A stretch of DNA of 64,000 bases from Acorus gramineus (lineage: Eukaryota > Streptophyta > Magnoliopsida > Acorales > Acoraceae), in assembly GCA_030737835.1 (NCBI GenBank), contig CM060847.1:21788433-21852432 (forward strand). Direction: 5' to 3'. This document shows positions 1 to 10,446 of this stretch, piece after piece (position 1 is the first letter of the stretch; every line of letters begins with the position of its first letter). Below the pieces are notes generated by a model. That model was not told the DNA's origin, ran no database searches, and saw only the letters and a list, made by a program, of their open reading frames with translations. The translations under genes were made by a program, and so were the position numbers.

Positions 1-904
1 ATCCACTAGATAATATTTCCCTGGGGGGGTAATGGGAACATTTTGGCAGGGTCTCGAATCGTCTCCGACAGGATGCGCGAATCATGGGCAGTTCCTTCCC
101 ATCCCGCCAGTACATAAGTAAATAGCATGTCAAAAGAGCACACGGCAAGCACATTTTGCATGCAATCCCCCTTTCGGCCCCTGTATGGAACTTGGTTATC
201 CCTATCTATGATTGCATGCACTAGAGTTCCATCCAACGCGCCGATGCAATCCTATAAAAACATATTACTAACCCAAATGAGTTCGCCTTCACTAATGATT
301 ATGAGGTTTAAAATAACAACGAAAGGGATTGCATGTAATGTAACGAAGTTGTTCATACCTTGAATGCGGGATAAAACCTTGAACTATTCAAAATTTGGTC
401 GGGTGTATCAGACAAATTGGGTGGTTGGATATTTCGTTCACTCAGTTTCAAACAAGCCTTTAGGACCTTCCTAAAATATCGGGATATGGTCTCCCCGGAG
501 TGTTGAAAGCGGTCCTGGCAAACTCTGTTCCTCGCATTATGTCCAACAATTAGTAGGAAGATACCCACTTGTTCTTCGATGAATACATTATTTGTGTCTT
601 TCAACCATCCTTCATCTCGGAATTCTTTAACCAATGCCTTGAACACTGCCTGTTCCATGCGAAATAAATCAAGACACGGGCGTGGGTGTCCATCAAGTAT
701 CGCACTCATATATTCAGCCCCACTCAAACTAGAATCATGAACTACTCTTCGTGCCCAATGTTGATCAAGATGATCCTGTATGAAATATATCACCATAATA
801 ACTAGGATCTCATATTCTGTACCCATTCCTAAAACACACATAAACAAAAACATAGCACTAGAATCCATTAGATCATGTCCATCATAATCATCCATACATT
901 TCAA
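1..904 (-). pseudogene. PIF/Harbinger transposase (DDE nuclease), partial, with a frameshift near the left edge
   Basis: The product would be the endonuclease that cuts the transposon ends. The first exon (904-359) starts at an ATG and carries the N-terminal helical region with SGETISRYFRKVL. The donor AAG/GTATGA and acceptor ATAG/GAT remove a 107-bp intron (358-252) in phase 0. This brings AFK next to DCIGALDGTLVHA, whose Asp is the first catalytic residue of the family. The second catalytic motif follows in VLAGWEGTAHDSRIL; the third lies beyond the window. Near positions 10-30 the frame ends in GNII and a stop, while the family motif GKYYLVD is readable in another frame through a C-rich run, so this copy appears frameshifted. 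The same strand and 0.24-kb spacing from the Myb-like gene fit the two-gene element layout. Confidence 0.82.
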
Positions 905-1141
905 AAGTGGAGTTCTTCCCTACACGAACATAAACAATCATTTACACACATGTCCATTCAAAGATAATCATCCATACATGAACCTAAACATAATCATCCA
1001 TACATGAACCTAAACATAATCATCCATACATGGTTGGTGTAAAAATAAACATAAACATAAACATAAACATAACACAATCATCCACATATGTTCAAAAGTA
1101 CCAGAGCACTAGAATCCATGAAACAACAAAAATCAAGACAC
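905..1141. repeat. Spacer between the two Harbinger genes with short tandem repeats
   Basis: No gene is visible. The stretch holds tandem copies of a roughly 23-bp unit around AATCATCCATACATGAACC (about 965-1035), then a run of ATAAAC hexamers (about 1045-1070). Confidence 0.6.
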
Positions 1142-2142
1142 CTAAAGCTTGAACACTGAACGCAGTAGTGCAATCCTCGCACTGGGCCTGCTCTCCAGCA
1201 TCCAAACCCTGCGCTGCTTGACATTGAAAAAGAATTGCAAGGCGAGCACATAGAGCTCACTATCAGGGTCAATCTCAGGCATCTGTTGGAGGGACGCAAA
1301 ACATTCTTCGATCGTGGGTGGGGGTGGTGCCAATCTCGCATGCGGACCATGAGCATGCGCGCTTGCCTGGCTGGTGGCGGAGGCTGCAATCCGATCAAGC
1401 ACTCCATCAATCTTCTCCACAAAGTCTTGAACCCCTGATTTTCTCCTTGACTTGGGTGGGCAATGACGTTTGCGCCTCATTGAGGATATGGGTTCATTCA
1501 AATTATCCTCAGACTCAACATCAACATGGTCATCCACTGGGGTTTCTGGAATACTCGATGGGGAGAATGGGGTTGCAGTCGGGTAGGGGGTCTGGGACGT
1601 GGAAGCAAAGTTGCCCATGTCATCAAGAAGGGAGTCTCCAGTGGCCGGAGTGAATTGGTGCTCCCCTGTGGCCGTGACCCCCCCAAACAGCTGTTCCATC
1701 TCATCAGCATGAGGAAGGGGTTTGTATCTGAACTGTTTCACCTCGGGATTAGCCTGTACACCCAAAAATTATGCATTTATTATGTATTTCCCAAGCATTT
1801 GCAAACCTATAAATGAATATTGATTACCTTAATCTGCTCATCCCATCTCTCCTGGTCCATCTGCACGGTTTGTCCAGGGGCAACCTCTCCTATGCCTGTT
1901 ATGGAAATCAATTTCTTCCAAGCATTCCATTGTTTCCTTAGCATGTCCCAGTAATTCTTGAATTGCCTCTGATCATAATTTGTTAGATTCTTGTTATTAA
2001 ACTCTTCCCTCACCTTCTTCCATGCCGATGTTTTTAAGTTTGAACCAGGCCGACCCCCTAATTTGACTTGTTCTAAGCATAAGTCAATGAACATTTTTTT
2101 CATATCCGGACTCCATGAAGCCCTACCACACCTGGAGTCCAT
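1142..2142 (-). CDS. Myb/SANT-like DNA-binding accessory protein of the Harbinger element
   Basis: In PIF/Harbinger elements this partner binds the transposon ends and helps bring the transposase to DNA in the nucleus. Exon 1 (2142-1828) encodes a Myb/SANT-like trihelix with the tryptophan series WSPDMKKMFIDLC, AWKKVREEF and FKNYWDMLRKQWNAWKKL. The donor ATTAAG/GTAATC and acceptor TGTACAG/GCT remove a 74-bp intron (1827-1754) in phase 0, joining WDEQIK to ANPEVKQFRYKPLPHADEM, the expected continuation in plant proteins of this type. Exon 2 (1753-1142) continues with a low-complexity Pro/Ser/Asp-rich stretch, a basic SMRRKRHCPPKSRRK motif that could be a nuclear localisation signal, and a C-terminal helical region. 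The spliced product is about 308 residues and looks open throughout. Its ATG lies eight bases inside the exon that follows the acceptor TTTTGAAG/G. Confidence 0.78.
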
Positions 2143-4710
2143 ATTCTACCTTCAAAAAAAAAAATTGGTATGAGTTTCAATCCAATATCAAACTTCTGCA
2201 ACTTTAGTGCACCACATAAACCCTATCTTAAAGATCACAGACAAACCAAACCCATATAGGGGCATCAACCTATCTATGTGCACCACATAGATCAAACCCT
2301 CATAGATTTCTAACCATAAATCCACTAGACCACAATACAAAAAGAACATATGTAATCATCCCTTTAGGAGCAGTTAGATGCAACCAAGTTTTCCTATTTT
2401 CTTGAATATTATTAGTTTCATGGAATCAACGCATGGCACCTCAGATTAGTAGTCCAAGCATTTGACATATGTACATGTCAAATAGAATGTGTTATCACTT
2501 TCAAACCATAAAAGTCTCTAAAGGATCAAATGGGCCTGTTCAGTTTATGGAAGAAATGGTCATCTTACAACACAATTACATGTTTGGTGCAATTATACTT
2601 TTTTCATGCTGCAATGTACAACAATATGCTAGGCGCATTCCATCAAAAACATGTGTATATGGGATGTTTAAAAAATAGATTAAAAAAGACACGTCAAAAT
2701 AGCTGATGGATAGAATTCATGAGATCTATAAATGGATACATGAAGTGGGGAAAACTAGGATTAACTGATCAATCAACAGTGACCATGTTCTGCTCATATA
2801 TAGAATGGACTGGATATCATGCAGTTTGTCTCTGGTACAAAGGATCGATGGATGACATTTGAGGGAGTTCTGAAGAAGGTAATAGTTTTTTTTTTTTTTT
2901 TGATAACATGAAGGAAACAAAATTTTCTCCAACTGTTGTGAGAAGTGGACACAATGCAAATTTGCCAAATGTAGACAGAAATGTAGTGTTTAACAGGTCA
3001 TATAACATGTCATAAATAAAAATATGGCATGCTTAAGATATAGCAGAACCTGAAGAGAGGAGAACTGGACATCTGGACTTACTTTCTGCTAGAAGGTCAA
3101 AGAGTTAAAATCTATAAGATCCCCGAAAAGGATAAAGATAGGTGGACTAAGTTAATGAATGATTGCTTTAGGAGGGTTTTGCAAGTAGGTTAGCTGAAAC
3201 TTCTTGTTAAAGTAAAAATTGATGCGTGTTGCATATTGTATAAGAAAGAATTGAAATGATGGAAATAGTGAAGGATTTCACAAAGAACACAAAAAGTGTC
3301 AGTGAAACTGGATGAAATATTAAAGTTGTGAAAAAGCATAAAAGCATAAGCGTTTGGATGCTAATAAATCCAAAACATGACTTTGACGGCAAGAGAAAAA
3401 AACGAGGAGAAACACTTTTGCAGCTCATTTGAATTCCATGCGATGTGCAACATTTCTGTAGAGCCAAAGAAGAACCATTCCAGTGCCATACTATAAGCTT
3501 GAGATGAAATACAAGAAATAATAGCAGCAGAGACTGGAGAACCAACTGATATTACAATTGAGGCAAAATCAAATATGACAATTTATGAAAAAAATCAGAG
3601 AAATAATAGGACCCTTGATATGGAATCAGTTAATTTGGAAAAGATCAGATTGGTTAGAGGAAAACAGATGTCTACTGGCACATTAGATGTTTGGGAAAGC
3701 TACCAAGAGTGTTTTTCCCCTATTCTTAGATATAAGGTGGGATGCCCACCTAATACTACATGTATGGCAAACATTCGAAAATAGAGAAGATACGGCATCT
3801 CCTCTAAAGCATGGAAACATGCTCACTTGCACAAACCAAACACACATTTATGTTTAAAAAGTCAAGGCTTGACTGCACTACATTATTATAATTAATAATC
3901 CCTATGACTCCATGTGGGTGGGAGGGAATCACCTATGTCCTTGTTATTGTATCTAACATCATATGTACATGTCAAATAGCATTTTTGTTATCACTTTCAA
4001 ACCATAAAAGTCCCAGTCAGTTCAATCATCACTTGCACAAACCAAACACATATTTATGTTAATCCCTATGACTCCATGTTAATCCCTATGACCACAATTA
4101 ACGACACTTAAATTGAACCTGTAGCAGCAAGAAAGGTCAACAAGATCCAAACTACGCGACACATCCATATATGATATATGCTGACACCCTTGCTCAGTAC
4201 ACTAAAGTTGTCCCTTGCTCAGTACACTAAAGTTGTAAACCATATCCAAATAGTTCTAATATCCTTTGCATCATAATCAACTAAGCATATAGACCAGGCC
4301 AGTTATAAACCAATGATACTATTGTTTCACGTTCCTAAAGACCACAATCATATAGATCTACCAGGCATTGCATCGTATCATTCACCTCAACAAGTCTTTC
4401 AAACAAAGTTTATATAACAGCACAATATGAAATACACTTGCATATAGGATGTGAAAGATGATGCACATATTTAGGGCATATTGTCATCCATGAAACAATA
4501 CTTGAATTGCGGATTGTTAACATATCTAAGATGACAGGGAATCTTCAACCACATAAAAATCATTGTTTTATTTTCTGATATCAATCTAAACCCTATAATC
4601 TTTAGAAAAGCAACCTACTTTCAAATCACCTGAGCAAGAAAAATTAGGGTTAAAGATACCCACTTTCAAGAATTGATATCACATCTTATTAGCACGAAAG
4701 CAACCAAACC

Positions 4711-7700
4711 TGTCACGCCCCAGGGCGGCCGTCCCCGGGACGCGGCAAGTGTATATATAATATCAGAATCTACACAGGAGGTCAATAATATATCATACGC
4801 AAACAACTAGAATGACACACATGCAACAAAAGGGCTGACATGATATATGCACCAAATGCGGAAGCAAAAGACTGAATCTGTGAATAAACATTCTACAGAC
4901 TCGATACTCAATCATCTGTCCTGTGAGAGCCAATATACACAAATACAACTGAACATATACAAACACGTGCCAAGCACGGAAATCAAATACATACAGTCAA
5001 GAAGGGATGCTGATAACCTCTGGCACTCGCGGAACGTGGCGCTGCTCCGCTACTGAAGGAATCCCTCGGAAAGCTCCAACTGCTGCTCCGGCTCCAGCTC
5101 AGGCTCAGTGACCACTGGGGAAAAACATATGCGAGGGGTGAGCCACACGCTCAGTGAACGGCACAACCCATGCATCACAGACAATATTGACCACAACATA
5201 TTAATCCAACAATTCATCCCGCCCCCAAAGGGCAGGAACAACATAATCAATAATCCATCTTAAACCACTATTTCCATAACCCAGATCATACCCTCACCCT
5301 TACCCCTCAACAGGGGACTCAGGATATTGGGACTTACAATCATCCATAAACAAAACCAGCGGGTCGCTCATCGCCAACCCACTACACCCTCACCTTTCCA
5401 AAGGTGACATAGGATTTTGGGACTGACTAGGCTGTTGGTCACCCTTAGTCCACCGGTAGTCTCTCCTCCACTCCGTAGGCCGCTTGGTCTTCACCCACAA
5501 CTTCGGCTCAGTCCGAAACCAAATCAGGAGGCGCCTACTGATGGGAACCCTCGGAAGGGACGGCCTTTCTAACGCTGGGGCAGTCTCTACCGGATCCAAC
5601 GAAGGGAACAGAACAGCCTATCCATACGCATATGATCCACTCGGATCCGCCGACAACACATCTCTACAACTCAAATGTCATGAACTCTTCAGAGTTCCTC
5701 CAGGGTGCATAACTAAGATGCGGGGAAATGAGTATAATAAAAGCAAGGTTGTAATATCATTGGGGGAAAGAACTCGGGAGGGCGGCGTGAGTTCCCGTTA
5801 TAGGATACCCCGACAACCAAACAAGGAACACGGAGTACCCTAACCCGGGTCTCACCGCTGTCCTCGCAAGGCCCCTCCCCTATAATATTCACTAACATGC
5901 TAATAAACATACCAATCATACAACATTATTTATAATATTATTGGGACTAGAAACCTTGGGAGGGCAGCATGAGGTCCCGATACAGGACATCCCGACAACC
6001 AAACAAGGAACACGGAGTACCCTAACACGGGTCTCAATGTTGACCTCGCAAGGCTCCTCCCTATAATATTATCTAAGGCATGCGATTTAACATACACTAG
6101 CATTTAATTTAATAAATAAACTAGTAGGACGCATGCATAGGCCGAGGTTTCCTAGCATGAAAACAGGGGCATGGTGCATGGCTCTTACACCTATCCTATG
6201 GGTGCAAGTCCCTAACATAAAAGCCTAGGGTAGTATGCATTCTGTATTTAAAATCATGCTCACATGCAATACATATTACTACAGGTTAATATAATCCACG
6301 GTGCCCCAGGAGAGGTCGGTATACGCCCAAATGCGTATGACCCCTCTCTACTGGGTTGGATTGTCCCACTCACCGAAGTTCGGGTCGTTGCGCGACCGTC
6401 CCTCAAGATCTGCAAGACAGGCATTTATACGGTGAGTAAACTACATAAATACTCCAAAATACATTAAAAATACTCTAAAAATACCCAACACTCGGATAAG
6501 CGTACATACGGCCCGTACGCACGCGTATCCGAGTATCCCGACTCACTCCCGAACCCACCGGGCAACCGCACGCACGGCTACCCGCCTCGGGCGCACAGCC
6601 GAGTCCCGGCCCGCGCGCCAAGGCGCACTGCCGAGCCCAGTCCGCACACCCGGACACCACCGGCGCACTGCCGCGCCTGCCCGCGCGCCTCGACGCACCG
6701 CCGCACGCACGCGCACGCTCGCGCGCGCCCGCGCGCACCGCGCGTCCAGCCCAGCGCGCCCCCGCGCGCACTGCGCGCACGCCCCAGCACGCGCGCGCAC
6801 TGGTCCCCAGCACCGCGCCCAGGCGCATGCCCAGGCGCCCTGCCCAGCACCCAGGCACAGTGCCCAGGCGCCCTGCCCGCGCGCACCCGCGCGCACTCCC
6901 GCGCACACCCCCGCTCGCGCCAGCACCCGCGCGACCACTCCGCGCGCACCCGCGCACCCGCGCGCACGCACCCGCGCGCGACTGCGCGCCCGACTGCGCC
7001 CGCCACCCGCGCCCATCGCCCAGCGCCCAGCGCCACCCGTGCGCACGCCCCTGTCAGCTGCTGCGCCTGTGCTGCCTGTGCTGCTGCCTGCTGCCCGGGG
7101 CTGCCAGCCTGCCAGCCCGAGCTCCTCTACCACCCACCTCCGACCACCACCACAGCCTCCGACCGCCTCCCACAGCCCTCCGACGGCCACCCACCGCCGC
7201 TGACCACCACCCAACCTCAAATCCACCCTCCTAGCATACATCTATGCAAGAAAAGAGAGGAAAAGTGGCTTACTGAGGGGAAGAAGGGAAGTCCGGTTGC
7301 TCTCCGCGCACCGAAACCTCTCCCAAAGGGCCTCCAACGCTCGGATCTACTCCCACCTCCGAAATCGGCCAAAACAGAGGAGAAGAGAGGGGGGACGGAG
7401 GGGCAAAACTCACCGGAATCCGGATTTGAAAGCACCGGGGTGTAGATCGGGACCCGATCTACACTTCCTATGCTTTAGGTTTTAAGCTTTGAGGGGTCTA
7501 GGGGGCTCAAAAGTGAGAAAAGGAGAGAGGGGAGAGAGAAAATGAAATTGGTAGGGATGATGAATAGTAATCCGAAAATTAGATCCCACTTATATAGTGT
7601 GCGACTTAAAAACCCAGATACGCTCCGGAACTGTGAAATTTTGGAAACGTTACCGGAATTCGATGAAATTTTCGTGAGAGGCCTAAAATGGCGCCAGGAC

Positions 7701-7858
7701 ACCAAATATACAGTTAGATTTTTAATCGGAGTCCTCTAACTCAGGACGATAGCTAACAGTCCAAAAATTAGCGGTTCCGATCGAAAACCGAAAAAAACAA
7801 AAAACTGTCAGAACGCTCCAACGGTTACCAGTAGGTTAAAAGTGACACATATATAACA
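4711..7858 (-). mobile_element. Solo LTR of a long-LTR retrotransposon, copy 1 (fossil)
   Basis: A 3148-bp unit begins TGTCACGCCCCAGGGCGGCC and ends GTGACACATATATAACA. It is flanked by the perfect 5-bp duplication AAACC (4706-4710 and 7859-7863). No internal coding region or second LTR is present, so it is a solo LTR left by recombination. Read on the minus strand it starts TGTTATATATGTG, has a TATA box at 7589-7597 and a CT-rich leader, and ends GGGGCGTGACA. I therefore assign minus orientation. The middle (about 6490-7230) is extremely GC- and CpG-rich. LTR length and termini suggest a Ty3/gypsy element, possibly Tekay/Del-like; that lineage call is inference. Copies lie at 27183-31056 and 42030-44440. 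Confidence 0.85.
7589..7597 (-). promoter_or_regulatory. TATA box of solo LTR copy 1
   Basis: On the minus strand ACTATATAAGTGGGATC is followed about 30 bases later by ATTACTATTCATCATC and a CT-rich leader. The matching place in the other copies also holds a TATA box: 30611-30617, 44167-44176 and, on the plus strand, 32786-32794. Position conservation supports the orientation of the LTR. Confidence 0.55.
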
Positions 7859-8365
7859 AAACCCATCACATGAAATCCAAAAATTGGGTAAACCAAGATG
7901 TACACAACAACAAAAGAAAACAGAAAAGCCATAAAAAAATGCATGACACAAAACCCATTTGGGTCAAATCGATTTCGCAATGAAAATAAAGAAACCCATT
8001 TCAGAAAACCCAAAATCCGAACAACCCATCATCCAATAAGAGGTAATCAAACCAAAGACCCATAACAAGTCTCCAAAAAAAAACAAAAGCCAAAAAAGGA
8101 GGAGATTTCATGATCTACATACAATCCTAATGAAAGATAAGCCTAAAATCATGATCTAAATACAATCCCAATGTAAGAAATCAGGTTTTGCACTATTCAA
8201 AAGTAAACAATCACCTATTCAGAATCTAATCTACCAACAAAAACACATAACACACATGTCAGCCGACCTTCCAATAGATCCATATCCAAGATACCCTAAA
8301 CAATATAAATAGGTTCAGATCTGAAGAACAAAAGCCACAAAAGGAGGAGATTTCATGGGTTTTAC

Positions 8366-8655
8366 CTTGATCGTTGGTTGGGGTGGAGATCCAAAGCAGC
8401 TACGAAGCAGATCGGACTGTCGGGACGTTTGTTGGAGATGGTGAGAGGGAGATCGGAGTGTATCGGCGCTCTTCGTGGTCTGGAGACAGATCGAGAGGAA
8501 GGATTAGTGTTCGAGGGAGATCTGTGAAAACGACTTCATTAATCCGTGAGAGTTGATCGATCGGCGTAGACGAAGTCACTCGATGATCCTGATCGGCGGT
8601 TCTTCTCTCGGTTTTCAGGTGCTGTTTGTGTATTCGGCGCTGCGACGAGGAGGAG
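8366..8655 (-). other. Non-coding leader exon of the Harbinger transcript
   Basis: This GC-richer, CT-rich minus-strand stretch lies between a TATA box and a strong splice donor (GATCAAG/GTAAAA). It has no long reading frame. One short upstream frame (ATG followed by KSFSQISLEH and a stop) is present. It looks like a spliced 5' untranslated exon. Confidence 0.5.
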
Positions 8656-8680
8656 AGAGAAGATATTAGTGATGAAATAG

Positions 8681-8692
8681 GTTTTTATACCC
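8681..8692 (-). promoter_or_regulatory. TATA box of the Harbinger element
   Basis: The minus strand reads GGGTATAAAAACC, about 240 bp inside the right terminal repeat. Transcription would begin near 8650-8660, just before the CT-rich leader exon. Confidence 0.5.
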
Positions 8693-8931
8693 TTTGTAAA
8701 TAACAAGTATTGACGGGGGCAATCTCGTCTTTTCACACAGTGGTTGAAATCGCTGGATGCGATTTTCGATTTAATAAGTGCACTGAACCCAACTGAAAAG
8801 TTCCGTCTGATAATGTCTTAACGAGGAGTAAAAACAGTGCTTATTTGAACACTCTCAAACACAATTAAGGAGGATTTTAAGCTTTAATCTAAATAAGCAC
8901 TGATTATTCAGTGCTACCAAACAGCCCCTAA

Positions 8932-9393
8932 GTTTTCTCTGCCCCCAACTTGTCTGGACATAAACTCAAATTTTGCCTTTTGGGTTATGCCTGATTTATT
9001 TGCTAAGCATGCCATAGCAGCTTGAACTTCAGTTAATTACCTCTGTGACCTTAACATATGGGCTTGAGTTGTTTCTACAACTTGATGATTATGTCTTTCT
9101 TCAAATTTAGTCACCTTCCATTTACCATTGTCAACCTCGAGAATTACAATAAGAGCATTGCATCTAGTTCTTGTTTTTGCACAATTATTACTCACATGTT
9201 CACGTCGTTTATCTGGATGTTTACGAGTTCTGTTCTTTCGGATGCTAAAACCTGTCTTTCGCCCATAAAAATTATAGAACTTATATGCATCATTATCAGA
9301 GTTAAAAATCATTCCAATAGCTAGTATCCAATCATTCCCAAAATTGCGATGATTGTTTACCCTGTAATTAGGTGTTGATAAAATATCATCCAT
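8932..9393 (-). pseudogene. FAR1/FHY3-type DNA-binding domain, one in-frame stop, cut by the Harbinger insertion
   Basis: FAR1-family proteins are plant transcription factors descended from MULE transposases and act in the nucleus. From the ATG at 9393 the frame shows the typical start of the domain, IGMIFNSDNDAYKFYNFYGR followed by KTGFSIRK. The zinc-binding C-C-H-H set follows within CAKTRTRCNALIVI, NGKWKVTKFEERHNH, then HMLRSQR. There an in-frame TAA stands where the family usually has Lys. The same frame stays open beyond it through LTEVQAAMACLANKSGITQK and FEFMSRQVGGREN. It then stops being FAR1-like exactly at 8931, where the codon TTA is the target site of the Harbinger element. The rest of the gene should lie left of the window. 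It could be a host FAR1-related gene or a transposon-borne relative. Confidence 0.75.
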
Positions 9394-9699
9394 AGTTCAT
9401 AGAACATAATCTGTAGAATTAAACAAGACATAACAAATTAATTACATGAGAAAGATAATAAGTTTAGGAATACTCAACAATGCTAAATATTCAACAAATC
9501 AGCAAATGAAATGTTAAAACTTGATTTTACTAAAGGGTGTTGTTGCACACAAACCTTTTTACAACCCCAAATGCATTCTTATATAACTCGTTAGTCATCC
9601 GTAGAGGTATATAAATTAAATCATGTGAGGACTGTATTTGGGATTGTATTTTGAGGTTGTAACTAACATTATCCCTAAAAAAAGACTTTATTGGTAATC
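9394..9699. other. Non-coding AT-rich spacer
   Basis: No reading frame or repeat is recognised. This could be promoter or intron sequence of the broken FAR1-type gene. Confidence 0.4.
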
Positions 9700-9704
9700 A
9701 TACA

Positions 9705-10367
9705 TGTGAAATTTTAAAGTGAACTTTGTTATCTTTCTATCTATCTTAGCCTTTTATATTGAGGGATGTAGGGAGACAACTTTGTATTTTTTGTGGGGCA
9801 CTATTGACTTACTTGCACAAGTGTTCATCTCCTACACTCTCCACTACCAACCACCTCATTCATTTCACCACTTTCCCATAGCTTGACTTCCTATGTCAAC
9901 CACTATATTTTCCATGACTTGAAAAACCAAATTGACCATCACTTTTCCAAGAACCCCATTTACCTATACATGGATCATCACTTCCCATAAGTCTTATATT
10001 TCCCTATGTATTGGTAAATAACATTGACCACCTTTTTTCAATATCTACACTTACCCATGCTTTGGTACACCACACAAGTCATTATGGACACCAACCTTGC
10101 CTATAAAAAGAGACCCTCTCCACCATTTCCACCAACTCAACTCAATCTAACTCACTCCACAAAAATTCCAACACCACCTAAAACATACACTGGTGCAAGC
10201 TTGTCTCTAGTAGCCCAATTTTGAATGTAAGCTTGTCTCTTGTAGTAAAATATAGTTGTCAATTTTTCCTCATCTTGGAGTTGTTCATTCTTCTTCTATT
10301 CTCTGTTTTGAGTCTTGGGCTAGTGTGACTTTGGTTGCACTATTCGAGAGCCTCGTGTCTCTCCACA
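9705..10367 (+). repeat. 5' LTR of copia element 1
   Basis: It begins TGTGAAATTTTAAAGTGAAC and ends GTGTCTCTCCACA. A TATA box (CTATAAAAAGAGACC) lies near 10101-10115. It is about 28 bp shorter than the 3' LTR. Confidence 0.92.
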
Positions 10368-10380
10368 TGGTATCAGAGCT
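10368..10380 (+). promoter_or_regulatory. Primer-binding site of copia element 1
   Basis: TGGTATCAGAGCT immediately follows the LTR. It is the classic initiator-methionine tRNA primer site of plant copia elements. Confidence 0.9.
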
Positions 10381-10446
10381 ACAAGAGTTGTAGTTTGGTG
10401 CTTTTCAAGATTCCCTTGGTGAAGAAGTTTGTTTGGAGCTTCGAAG

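Larger units (their letters stand above)
2150..8365 (-). other. Long first intron of the Harbinger transcript, containing a solo LTR
   Basis: On the minus strand a consensus-like donor (GATCAAG/GTAAAACC, intron from 8365) lies after the GC-richer leader exon. A T-tract acceptor (TTTTTTTTTTTGAAG/G, exon from 2149) lies just before the Myb-like ATG. Intron length is about 6.2 kb, or about 3.1 kb without the inserted LTR (4711-7858). In 2160-4710 I recognise no gene. It holds short direct repeats: a 50-bp stretch at 2464-2514 is repeated at 3961-4012, a 30-bp stretch near 3823 recurs near 4030, and a 23-bp unit (TTGCTCAGTACACTAAAGTT) is tandem near 4192-4236. In 7864-8340 a 30-bp A-rich stretch near 8085 recurs near 8330. 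The splice assignment is inferred from sequence only. Confidence 0.5.
1..8928 (-). mobile_element. PIF/Harbinger DNA transposon, right portion (left end outside window)
   Basis: The right terminus reads, on the minus strand, GGGGCTGTTTGGTAGCACTG, followed inward by the near-palindrome AGCACTGAATAATCAGTGCT. It is flanked by TAA (8929-8931), which on the minus strand is the TTA target typical of Harbinger elements. Inside and on the same strand lie a TATA box, a leader exon, a Myb/SANT-like gene and a HARBI1-type DDE transposase that runs off the left edge. These are the usual two proteins of plant PIF/Pong elements. A 3.1-kb solo LTR (4711-7858) is inserted in the long first intron, so the element without it spans at least 5.8 kb here. 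The left inverted repeat cannot be seen. Confidence 0.8.

Noticed and set aside
1142-1422. Overlapping minus-strand and plus-strand frames in the Myb-like gene region
   Set aside because: These are shadows of the coding exon 1753-1142 in other frames.
3207-3545. 112-codon minus-strand frame and 69-codon plus-strand frame (3575-3784) in the Harbinger intron
   Set aside because: No domain, no splice logic and AT-driven composition. A captured gene fragment cannot be excluded but is not supported.
6475-7241. Long Arg/Ala/Gly-rich and Pro/Ala-rich reading frames on both strands
   Set aside because: They lie inside the CpG-rich leader of a solo LTR. Frames stay open in several registers simply because GC-rich text lacks stop codons; there is no domain.
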